Shown: piece after piece, positions 1 through 6,288 of the stretch
How the letters are laid out: every line of letters begins with the position of its first letter
How positions within the stretch are numbered: position 1 is the stretch's first letter
Origin: Spirochaetota bacterium
GTDB taxonomy: Bacteria; Spirochaetota; Spirochaetia; DTKZ01
Reading direction: 5' to 3'
Assembly: GCA_029562045.1 (NCBI GenBank)
Contig: JAKQWJ010000215.1
Location: forward strand, 1-7,227
Length of the DNA: 7,227 nt
The notes under the pieces: model-generated
What the model was told of the DNA's origin: nothing
Databases searched by the model: none
Seen by the model: only the letters and a program-made list of their open reading frames with translations
Made by a program: the position numbers and the translations under genes

Positions 1-1
1 C

Positions 2-3000
2 CGCTGCACCGTTTTCATGAACAGCTGCATCATCACCGAGCAGAAGAACGGGAAGCGCCCCGACGACATCATGGCCGGACTCTGCCGCTCCATCGTGGAG
101 AACGTCTTCACCAAGGTGGTGAGGATCTCCAACTTTTCCGCCCTGGGGGACACCGTGGTGGTCCAGGGCGGCACCTTCAAGAACGACGCGGTTCTCCGGG
201 CCCTGGAGCAGCACATCGGCAAACAGGTGGTCCGGGCCCCCTACCCGGGGGAGATGGGGGCCATCGGAATCGCCCTGCTGACCAAAAAACGGGTCCAGGA
301 GGAGCTGGGAGCGGGAAGGGCCTTCCGGTCCCGGTTCATCGGGCTGGACGCCATGGAAGGCTTCGACTATGTCCAGGAATCCAAGCATGTCTGCCCCTTC
401 TGCTCCAACTCCTGCAGCCGCACCCTGATCCGCTTCTCCAACGGGGAAACCTATGTCACGGGCAACCGCTGCGAACGGGGGGAGATCGTCGGCGACGCGG
501 CGGACGACAAGGTCCGGGACCAGGTCCGCCGGCTGGGAAAAAAACTCGCCTCGGTGCCGGATCTGGTCAAGTTCCGGGACTCCCTTCTGTTCCGCGATTA
601 CCCCGTGACCCCGTTGTGCCCGCAGAAGGACATCACCATCGGACTCCCCCGGACCCTGGAGTTCTGGAACAGCATGCCCTTCTGGACCGCGTTCTGGAAG
701 GCCCTGGGCTTTAAAACGGTGATTTCCACCCGCAGCAGCCGCGCCCTTTTCGAACGGGGGCTCCCCTTCGTCTCCTCCGACACGGTCTGCTTTCCCGCCA
801 AGCTGGTGCACGGCCACATCCGGGACCTGGTGGACCGGCGGGTGGACCGGATCTTCATGCCCATGCTCATCCGGATGCCCTCGGAAAACACCGAAACCGT
901 CAGCGACCATGTCTGCGCCGTGGTGAAGGGCTACCCCCTGGTGGTGAAACATAGCGACGACCCGGAGCGGCGCTGGAACACCCCCATGGACACGCCCATC
1001 TTCCACTGGTTCGACCTGCGGTCCCGGAACCGGCAGATAGAGGACTACATGGCCGCCGGCTTTGCCGGTTTCGGCATCTCCGGCGGAGTCGTCCTGCAGG
1101 CCATCGAAGAGGCGGACCGGGCCCAGGCGGCCTTTCAGGAGGAACTCCACCGGGAGGGCGCCCGGGTCATCGGGGAAACCGAAAAAAGCGGCGGTTTCGC
1201 CGTAGTCCTGGCGGGACGGCCCTACCACGGGGACCGGCTGGTGAACCATGACCTGTCCGGCCATTTCACCCGTCTGGGCATCCCGGTCCTCACCGTGGAT
1301 TCCCTCCCGGGGGTGAACGATGTGGACCTGTCGAAAACCCGGATCGAGATCACCAACAATTTTCACGCCCGGATGATGGCCGGCGCCATCTACGCCGCCC
1401 GGAACCCCGCCCTGGAGTTCGTCCAGATCGTCAGTTTCGGCTGCGGCCACGACGCCATCCTGTCCGACGAGGTGATCCGGCTGATGCGGGACATCGCCGG
1501 CAAGGACCCCCTGGTGCTGAAGCTGGACGAGGGGGACGCGGCGGGCCCCCTGAACATCCGGGTCAAATCCTTCATCGAAACCATCCGCACCCGCCGCGGA
1601 AAATCGGGAACCGGGGAGATCCGGGAGCTGGAGGAGCCCTACCCGGTCAAGTTCACCAGAAAAGACTGGAAGCGGAAAACCCTGCTGATTCCCAATGTCT
1701 CCCGGGCCTTCTGCAAGATCGCCACCGCCGCCATCCGCCGCCAGGGCTTCCGGGTGGAGCCCCTGCCCCTGGGGGGCCGGGACGCCATCAAACTGGGCAA
1801 GAAGTACGTCCACAACGACATCTGTTTTCCCGCCCAGATGAACATCGGCGAGGCCCTGACGGTCCTGGAAAGCGGCCAGTACGATCCTGACGATGTGGTC
1901 CTCGCCCTGGCCAAGTACCAGTGCGACTGCCGGCTGGCCCACTATGCCAGCCTGGCCCGGAAGGCCCTGGACGAGGCGGGCTTTCCCCAGATCCCCATCG
2001 CCACCACCGACACTCTGGATACGAAGAACATGTACCCCGGCTTCAACCTGGGGCTGGGCTTCCAGCTCCGGATGCTCTGGGGCATCGTCATGATCGACAT
2101 CCTGGAGGACCTCTTGCGGAAGATCCGGCCCTACGAGGCGGTCCCCGGCGAAACCGACAGGGCTTTCACCGCCGCCGTAGACGCAGTGGCGGCGGGGCTG
2201 GAATCGGGAGTGCGGAAGGCCATCCGGGAGTTCGAAAAGGGCGTCGACGGGCTGTGTCGGGTGGTCTACAGGCGGGAAGAACGAAAGCCCCGGGTCTTCA
2301 TCATCGGCGAGTATCTGCTGAATTATCACCCCGGGTCCAACTTCCAAGTGGAAGAATACCTGGAAAAGAACGGCATGGAGGTGGTGATGCCCCGGATGAT
2401 CGATGTGTTCCGCCGGGACTACCTCCGGAAGATTTCGGAAATGAAGGACTTCCATGTCCGTTATCCCTTCATGGAAACCATCTCCACCTACGGGGGGGAG
2501 GTGATCTTCGACTTCGCCATTACCCGGCTCGAAAAGATCGCCCTTCGCCACCCCCTCTACGAGGCCTGCACCCGGCTGCCCGATCTGGCGGAGGCCACCG
2601 ACCCCATCATGCATCGGACCTTCACCTCCGGCGAGGGCTGGCTGATCCCCGGCGAGATCCTGCACCACGCCGCCCTGGGAGTCCATTCCTTCGTGATCCT
2701 CCAGCCCTTCGGCTGCCTGCCCAACCATATCTGCGGCAGGGGGGTCGTCAAACGGCTCAAGGAAGAGCACCCCAACATCCAGGTGCTGCCCCTGGACTAC
2801 GACCCGGACACCAGCTTCGCCAACATCGAAAACCGCCTGCAGATGCTGATCATGAACGCCCGGGAGCTGGACAGGCTGGGGGCCGGAAAGGCGGAGGAAA
2901 TCCCGGCATCTGACATGGCCGGAGCGGCGGATCTCTCCCGGGACACCGCCCGGGACACCACGCCGCGCCTCTCCCGGGACACCGCCCGGGAATCCACTCC

Positions 3001-3082
3001 GGCGGAGGCCGCCACCCCGGGCGCCGCCGGTGATGAGGCGGAGCGGACGGACCGGCTTCCCGCCCACACCGGAGGCTCGTGA
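2..3082 (+). CDS. Acyl-CoA dehydratase activase-like protein (BadF/BcrA ATPase remnant + DUF2229 + HGD-D-like), 5' partial
   Basis: The frame is open from base 2 and the first ATG (17-19) is internal: the upstream codons read R-C-T-V-F, the conserved segment around an Fe-S cysteine of HgdC-type activases (Cys codon 5-7). Next comes the end of an ASKHA-fold ATPase domain, with the nucleotide-binding GG of VVVQGGTFKND near 160-185. A cysteine cluster follows (Cys codons 392, 401, 413, 470; CPFC...C...NRCERG). A DUF2229-like module (KDITIGLPRTLEFW) starts near 628, and a second related module (IPNVSRAFCKIA) near 1690. Later conserved cysteines lie in DICFPAQM, QCDCRLAHY and PFGCLPNHICGRG and may bind clusters. 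Full-length relatives are about 1,400-1,500 residues, so roughly 400-500 N-terminal residues are missing. Known activases use ATP to drive one-electron transfer to 2-hydroxyacyl-CoA dehydratases or benzoyl-CoA reductases; the partner of these giant fusions is unclear and none is visible here. The last ~65 residues are low-complexity and look lineage-specific. Confidence 0.92.
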   Translation, partial: RCTVFMNSCIITEQKNGKRPDDIMAGLCRSIVENVFTKVVRISNFSALGDTVVVQGGTFKNDAVLRALEQHIGKQVVRAPYPGEMGAIGIALLTKKRVQEELGAGRAFRSRFIGLDAMEGFDYVQESKHVCPFCSNSCSRTLIRFSNGETYVTGNRCERGEIVGDAADDKVRDQVRRLGKKLASVPDLVKFRDSLLFRDYPVTPLCPQKDITIGLPRTLEFWNSMPFWTAFWKALGFKTVISTRSSRALFERGLPFVSSDTVCFPAKLVHGHIRDLVDRRVDRIFMPMLIRMPSENTETVSDHVCAVVKGYPLVVKHSDDPERRWNTPMDTPIFHWFDLRSRNRQIEDYMAAGFAGFGISGGVVLQAIEEADRAQAAFQEELHREGARVIGETEKSGGFAVVLAGRPYHGDRLVNHDLSGHFTRLGIPVLTVDSLPGVNDVDLSKTRIEITNNFHARMMAGAIYAARNPALEFVQIVSFGCGHDAILSDEVIRLMRDIAGKDPLVLKLDEGDAAGPLNIRVKSFIETIRTRRGKSGTGEIRELEEPYPVKFTRKDWKRKTLLIPNVSRAFCKIATAAIRRQGFRVEPLPLGGRDAIKLGKKYVHNDICFPAQMNIGEALTVLESGQYDPDDVVLALAKYQCDCRLAHYASLARKALDEAGFPQIPIATTDTLDTKNMYPGFNLGLGFQLRMLWGIVMIDILEDLLRKIRPYEAVPGETDRAFTAAVDAVAAGLESGVRKAIREFEKGVDGLCRVVYRREERKPRVFIIGEYLLNYHPGSNFQVEEYLEKNGMEVVMPRMIDVFRRDYLRKISEMKDFHVRYPFMETISTYGGEVIFDFAITRLEKIALRHPLYEACTRLPDLAEATDPIMHRTFTSGEGWLIPGEILHHAALGVHSFVILQPFGCLPNHICGRGVVKRLKEEHPNIQVLPLDYDPDTSFANIENRLQMLIMNARELDRLGAGKAEEIPASDMAGAADLSRDTARDTTPRLSRDTARESTPAEAATPGAAGDEAERTDRLPAHTGGS
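2933..3004 (+). repeat. Two-copy 36-nt in-frame tandem repeat with internal hairpins
   Basis: Copies occupy 2933-2968 and 2969-3004; the first 23 nt of each are identical. They encode LSRDTARDTTPR and LSRDTARESTPA in the C-terminal tail of the activase-like protein. Each copy contains a perfect 7-bp inverted repeat, TCCCGGG-acaccg-CCCGGGA (2936-2955 and 2972-2991), which could form a hairpin in DNA or mRNA. The unit is a multiple of three, so gain or loss of copies would keep the frame. The repeat lies outside the conserved part of the protein. Confidence 0.85.
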
Positions 3083-3257
3083 TTTCCGGCGCCCCGGGGA
3101 CATGGCGGGCATTGCCGCCGGGGCGGCCGGACACGGAACCGAAGGTATCGGTGATCCCCTCCGGCGGGGCCTCCGCTTCACTGCGGCCATCGGACCCCCG
3201 ACAGCCCGCCGGACCGCCGGAATACGGGCAAATCCCATGCCGCATGAGCCGGCGACC

Positions 3258-3286
3258 TTGACGGGGGACGGAGCCTCCCGTATCAT
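3258..3286 (+). promoter_or_regulatory. Sigma70-type promoter for the HD-GYP gene
   Basis: A -35 box TTGACG (3258-3263; 5/6 to TTGACA) and a -10 box TATCAT (3281-3286; 5/6 to TATAAT) are separated by exactly 17 nt. The expected transcription start is about 3292-3295, immediately before the ATG at 3296, so the mRNA would be leaderless or nearly so. A small palindrome GGAG-c-CTCC (3270-3278) lies in the spacer and could be an operator, which is speculation. The rest of the gap (3083-3257) is very GC-rich; I see no gene or U-tract terminator in it. Confidence 0.65.
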
Positions 3287-3295
3287 TGAATTGGG

Positions 3296-4555
3296 ATGAG
3301 GCAAACCGAAATAGCCAAGCTCAAGAAGATCATCGCGCTGGATTCCGAGCTTCATAAAATTCAGGACCTGGACATCCTTCTGGAACGGATCCTCTACGAA
3401 GCCCGGAAGGTGGTGCACGCCGACGCCGGTTCCATCTACATCAGGGAAGAGGACAAGCTCGTCATCCACTACGCGCAGAACGACACCAAACAGCGGACCC
3501 TGCCGCCGGGCCAGAAACTGATATACAAGGTCTTCAAGGTGGATATCAACAAGAAGACCATTTCCGGTTATGTGGCCGCCACCGGAGAGGCGCTGAACAT
3601 CGAGGATGTGTACTCCATTCCCGAAGGCGCGCCCTACGGCTTCGATCCCAGTTTCGACCGCATCTCCGGCTATCGCACCGTGTCGAACCTCACCATTCCC
3701 ATCCGCACCAACACCGGGGAAATTCTGGGGGTCCTGCAGATCCTGAACGCCCTGAACGCGGAGGGGAAGACCGTCCCCTTTTCCCAGGACGACCAGCTCA
3801 TCGTCTCCCATTTCGCCGCCAACGTCACCGTGGCCCTGCAACGGGCCCAGATGACCCGGGCCATTCTGCTGCGGATGATCCGCATGGCGGAGCTCCGGGA
3901 CCCCAAGGAAACGGGCCCCCACGTCAACCGGGTTGCGGGCTACGCCGTGGAAATCTACGAAAGATGGGCCAACAGGAAAGGGCTTCCTTCCCGGGAAATC
4001 GAACGGACCCGGGACAACCTCAGAATGGCGGCCATGCTGCACGATGTGGGAAAGGTGGCGATTTCCGACCTGATTCTGAAAAAGCCCGCCCGGTTCACCC
4101 CGGATGAATACGAAATCATGAAATCCCACACCATCATGGGAGCGCGGCTTTTCATCGACAAGCAGTCGGACTTTGACGAAATCGCCCAGCTCGTGGCCCT
4201 GTCCCATCACGAGAACTGGGACGGGACCGGCTACCCCGGCATGGTCGACATCGAAACCGGGACGCCTCTGGAAACCAACCCCGACGGCGCCGCCCGGGGC
4301 CGCAGGGGAGAGGAGATCCCGCTTTTCGGCCGGATCGTGGCCATCGCGGATGTCTTCGACGCCCTCTGCTCCGCCAGGGCGTATAAAGAGGCCTGGTCCG
4401 AAAAAGACGTCCTGGCGGAAATCCGGGGCCTGGTCGGGACAAAATTCGATCCTGAACTGGTGGATGTCTTTTTCGAGGTGCTGCCCAATATCCAGGTCAT
4501 CGCCGGAAAGTACCCGGATAACGATGAGTCCTGCGTCCCCGGGTCGGTCTCCTAG
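3296..4555 (+). CDS. GAF-HD-GYP domain cyclic-di-GMP phosphodiesterase
   Basis: This 419-residue soluble signalling protein should hydrolyse c-di-GMP to pGpG/GMP. A GAF sensor domain spans roughly residues 20-180 (VVHADAGSIYIREEDKL... SNLTIPIRTNTGEILGVLQ). A helical linker (~183-203) leads to the HD-GYP domain (~200-405). All ligands expected for the HD-GYP metal centre are present: E205, H209, H249-D250 (HDVGK), H278, H304-H305 and D352; the signature G312-Y313-P314 is intact, so the enzyme is probably active. About 22 residues separate GYPG from GEEIPLFGRI, longer than in minimal HD-GYP proteins but seen, as I recall, in a known subgroup. The start is well fixed: an in-frame TGA lies at 3287-3289, and no ATG, GTG or TTG intervenes before 3296. 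No Shine-Dalgarno precedes it, matching the leaderless-type promoter. There is no signal peptide or membrane segment. The GAF ligand is unknown. Confidence 0.95.
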   Translation: MRQTEIAKLKKIIALDSELHKIQDLDILLERILYEARKVVHADAGSIYIREEDKLVIHYAQNDTKQRTLPPGQKLIYKVFKVDINKKTISGYVAATGEALNIEDVYSIPEGAPYGFDPSFDRISGYRTVSNLTIPIRTNTGEILGVLQILNALNAEGKTVPFSQDDQLIVSHFAANVTVALQRAQMTRAILLRMIRMAELRDPKETGPHVNRVAGYAVEIYERWANRKGLPSREIERTRDNLRMAAMLHDVGKVAISDLILKKPARFTPDEYEIMKSHTIMGARLFIDKQSDFDEIAQLVALSHHENWDGTGYPGMVDIETGTPLETNPDGAARGRRGEEIPLFGRIVAIADVFDALCSARAYKEAWSEKDVLAEIRGLVGTKFDPELVDVFFEVLPNIQVIAGKYPDNDESCVPGSVS

Positions 4556-4581
4556 AGGCCGCGCTCCGTGGAGGAGGAGAG

Positions 4582-4614
4582 GCGGGGCGTGCGGCCCCGC
4601 GCCGCCGGCGGCGC
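4582..4614 (+). terminator. Back-to-back GC hairpins after the HD-GYP gene (possible terminator, no U-tract)
   Basis: Hairpin 1 has a 7-bp stem GCGGGGC (4582-4588) / GCCCCGC (4594-4600) with a 5-nt loop. It adjoins and shares two bases with a perfect 16-bp palindrome at 4599-4614 (GCGCCGCC/GGCGGCGC). They begin 27 nt after the HD-GYP stop codon, where a terminator would be expected. The following bases are A-rich, not T-rich, so classic intrinsic termination is not supported; a Rho-assisted or mRNA-end-stabilising role is possible. Confidence 0.3.
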
Positions 4615-4635
4615 AGTAGTAAAAACTGAACGATA

Positions 4636-4644
4636 TGGTATGAT
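4636..4644 (+). promoter_or_regulatory. Extended -10 promoter candidate upstream of the kinase gene
   Basis: TGgTATGAT combines the extended TGn motif (4636-4638) with a -10 hexamer matching 5/6 of TATAAT (4639-4644). No good -35 is found at the right distance (4616-4621 is GTAGTA), as tolerated for extended -10 promoters. Transcription would begin near 4651 and leave a leader of about 147 nt before the ATG at 4798. An 11-nt repeat copy (4626-4636) abuts the promoter and could be an operator. Confidence 0.4.
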
Positions 4645-4798
4645 AAAACAGACACTATTCCGGCCTCGGGAAAAACTTTCAGGTTCGGCGAAGCGCAAAG
4701 TCTTTTCTGAACGATATTTAAAAAACGCCGACGATATTATGGGCAAAGGCATGCTTTTTGCTGAATTCCTGTGTAACCGTCTCGAAAAGGATCGCTGA
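4640..4798 (+). CDS. Doubtful small ORF (52 aa) ending on the kinase start codon
   Basis: The frame stays open from ATG 4640 to a TGA (4796-4798) that shares one base with the kinase ATG (TGATG), an arrangement that can support translational coupling. The product would be short, basic and soluble (starting MIKQTLFRPREKL) and resembles nothing I recognise. Against it: no Shine-Dalgarno, codons rare in the neighbours (ATA, CTA, TTA, CGA), and the ATG lies inside the proposed -10 box, so that promoter could not express it. The same frame extends upstream to a GTG at 4568 through the GC hairpins. Chance openness is quite possible. Confidence 0.18.
   Translation: MIKQTLFRPREKLSGSAKRKVFSERYLKNADDIMGKGMLFAEFLCNRLEKDR
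4645..4797 (+). promoter_or_regulatory. AT-rich 5' leader of the kinase gene with hairpin and direct repeat
   Basis: This stretch is clearly more AT-rich than its surroundings. A leader hairpin can be drawn from 4669 to 4708: GGAAAA+ACTTT (4669-4679) pairs with AAAGT-c-TTTTCT (4697-4708), with one bulged C and one G-U pair. The sequence CTGAACGATAT occurs at 4626-4636 and again at 4707-4717, and ACGATAT appears a third time at 4731-4737. A Shine-Dalgarno AAAGGA (4786-4791) lies 6 nt before the kinase ATG. I could not match the leader to a known riboswitch class. Confidence 0.35.
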
Positions 4799-5427
4799 TG
4801 TCGTCGCCGGTGTATGTCGAATCCCTGGTCCGAACCCGAATCGATGTCTCGGAAATCCGCACGGAGATTCTCCGTAAATCCCTCCACATGCTCATCGCTT
4901 TTGTTCCGCTGCTGGCAACCATCGTCGGGCGGGGACCGTCTCTGGCGCTTCTGGCCGCCGGCATTCTCCTCTACACCAACGCCGAGGTGATGCGCCACCG
5001 GGGAAAGACCATCCCCGTCATCACCCGCATCACCCGGGCCGCCACCCGCAGCGCGGAAAACCCGAACGGAATCATTCTCGGGCCCATCACCCTCGGCCTG
5101 GGCGCCATGGCATCCCTTCTTCTATACCCGGAGACTGCGGCGGCCGTCGCGGTCTACGCTCTCGCCTTCGGGGACGGAGTCTCCAGCCTGGTGGGCAAGG
5201 CGCTGGGACGCATCCGGCTGCCCCTGCTGCGGGGTAAAAGTCTGGAAGGCAGCCTGGCCTGCTTCGTCGTCGTCTTCGGCATCGCTTTCAGGATCATCGA
5301 CTCCCTGTTCGCGGCGGGGCTCGTCGCTTTGACGGCCACGGTTCTGGAGGCGGTCCCTCTGAAGGACATGGACAACATCCTCATGCCCGTGGGCGCAGGG
5401 TTCGTCGCCGGATTGTTCCTCGTCTAA
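4798..5427 (+). CDS. CTP-dependent polyprenol/phytol/dolichol kinase family membrane protein (SEC59/DGK1/VTE5-like)
   Basis: This 209-residue integral membrane protein carries the signatures of the COG0170 family, whose members use CTP to phosphorylate lipid alcohols (dolichol, phytol, diacylglycerol) and are often annotated as phosphatidate cytidylyltransferase-like. Visible motifs, in order: E23-x-x-R-K-x-x-H30; the P96-x-TLGLGA segment; F124-GDG-x-SS; G146-KSLEGS; E184-x-x-P187; and D192-N...P197. Hydrophobic stretches near residues 31-60, 92-125, 153-183 and 194-209 suggest about five to seven membrane segments, matching the compact bacterial form. The start is supported by AAAGGA 6 nt upstream. 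The substrate cannot be read from sequence; undecaprenol, diacylglycerol or another prenol are possible. It lies downstream of an AT-rich leader and ends tail-to-tail with the next gene, so it is probably monocistronic. Confidence 0.88.
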   Translation: MSSPVYVESLVRTRIDVSEIRTEILRKSLHMLIAFVPLLATIVGRGPSLALLAAGILLYTNAEVMRHRGKTIPVITRITRAATRSAENPNGIILGPITLGLGAMASLLLYPETAAAVAVYALAFGDGVSSLVGKALGRIRLPLLRGKSLEGSLACFVVVFGIAFRIIDSLFAAGLVALTATVLEAVPLKDMDNILMPVGAGFVAGLFLV

Positions 5428-6212
5428 ATCCACAGGTGCTTGGCGTAACTGAATCGGCTGAACAGGACGGCTCCCCCCACCAACAGAGCGCTTCCCATCA
5501 GGATGAAAAGCGGGGATGAGAGGAAGAAGAGCAGTTCCCGCCCGACGATCACCATCACCGCGGCGCCCAGAATGCCCCTCTGCTCCGTCGTTCCGGAGAG
5601 AAACGCGGATCGGGCGAAACCGAAGAGAGTCAGTATCTCCAGCCCGAAACGCACCAGCAGGATGAGCGCTTCGCCGCTCACCCGGTACAGAAGATTGGCC
5701 TGGAAAACGGTGGAGTCGATGGGCAGGCTGTAGGACAGGGAAAAGGAGAAGGCCAGGATCGTCCCCAGGATGGTTCCCATCTTGCGGAAATGGGAATCCC
5801 CGGAAAAGAGGCTGCTGGCAAACAGGGACAGAAGCCCCAGAAAATACCCGAAGTACACGGTCCGGGTAACGAGCATTCCGTAATGGGGCGCCGCATTGCG
5901 GGCGATGAAAACCAGGTTCAGAATCTTCAGGGCATCGAAGGACAGGGACACGATGAAGGCGAGGAAAAAGAATATCTCCAGCGACGCCATTCTCCGGAAG
6001 AGCCGCCGAAAACCGAATCCTCCCACCACGGAAAATAAAGCGGTGACGGCGACTCCCGCCAGTGTCCAGATCAGGGACGCGCTCAAAGTCGCGGCGAAGA
6101 GGCGGTCGGAGTTCCGGACGAGGGTGACGATTCCCGCGCAGAAAACCAGGAAAAAGACCAGACCGAGGACCGCTCCGGAGGTCAGGAATATTTTTCGCAA
6201 AGCCGGGGTCAT
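5424..6212 (-). CDS. Polytopic membrane protein of unknown function
   Basis: I do not recognise this 262-residue protein. Hydrophobicity suggests seven or eight transmembrane helices, near residues 9-32, 39-64, 77-98, 112-137, 145-165, 182-200, 213-231 and 233-250, joined by short arginine-bearing loops (for example FGFRRLFRRM, which suggests a cytoplasmic loop by the positive-inside rule). There is no soluble enzymatic domain, so a sensor-like, transporter-like or structural envelope role is open. The start codon is the CAT at 6210-6212 on the plus strand, preceded on the minus strand only by a weak AGG. The stop TAG overlaps the TAA of the kinase gene on the opposite strand (5424-5427). It is transcribed divergently from the DUF2259 gene across a 76-bp gap. 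It is a real gene rather than a shadow because the long hydrophobic pattern is coherent and the opposite strand lacks a recognisable protein. Confidence 0.8.
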   Translation of the reverse strand: MTPALRKIFLTSGAVLGLVFFLVFCAGIVTLVRNSDRLFAATLSASLIWTLAGVAVTALFSVVGGFGFRRLFRRMASLEIFFFLAFIVSLSFDALKILNLVFIARNAAPHYGMLVTRTVYFGYFLGLLSLFASSLFSGDSHFRKMGTILGTILAFSFSLSYSLPIDSTVFQANLLYRVSGEALILLVRFGLEILTLFGFARSAFLSGTTEQRGILGAAVMVIVGRELLFFLSSPLFILMGSALLVGGAVLFSRFSYAKHLWI

Positions 6213-6288
6213 GGGCCTAGTATCGGCAAAAACCGCTTCAGAATCTCCCCAATTTATCGATATTCATAGAGAGATGGGAGGACGATCC
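6213..6288. promoter_or_regulatory. Divergent intergenic control region
   Basis: These 76 bp separate two divergent genes and should contain both promoters. The stretch 6250-6270 is AT-rich. For the plus strand, a weak pair TTCAGA (6237-6242) and GATATT (6259-6264) with a 16-nt spacer can be proposed. No clear minus-strand promoter is visible. A strong Shine-Dalgarno GGGAGGA (6276-6282) serves the plus-strand gene. Confidence 0.35.

Noticed and set aside
1921..2913. 330-codon plus-strand ORF inside the activase-like gene
   Set aside because: It is a frame shadow in GC-rich DNA: a proline/glycine/arginine-rich product with no recognisable motif, fully overlapped by a strongly conserved coding frame.
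3104..3119. Hairpin GGCGG-gcattg-CCGCC as a terminator of the activase-like gene
   Set aside because: The stem is only 5 bp and no T-run follows; such stems are frequent by chance at this GC content.
3030..3299. Small ORFs on both strands in the gap after the activase-like gene
   Set aside because: They overlap the gene tail or the promoter, are low-complexity and Pro/Arg/Gly-rich, and have no Shine-Dalgarno.
4651..4760. Cyclic-di-GMP (GEMM) riboswitch upstream of the kinase gene
   Set aside because: Short GCAAA-like pieces (4694-4701, 4743-4749) drew attention because an HD-GYP gene is nearby, but the paired helices and conserved loops of the class could not be assembled.
5896..6288. N-terminal extension of the DUF2259 frame into the minus-strand gene
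   Set aside because: The extension is lysine/arginine-rich, lies antisense to a membrane protein, and would bury the signal peptide. The ATG at 6289 has a strong Shine-Dalgarno.
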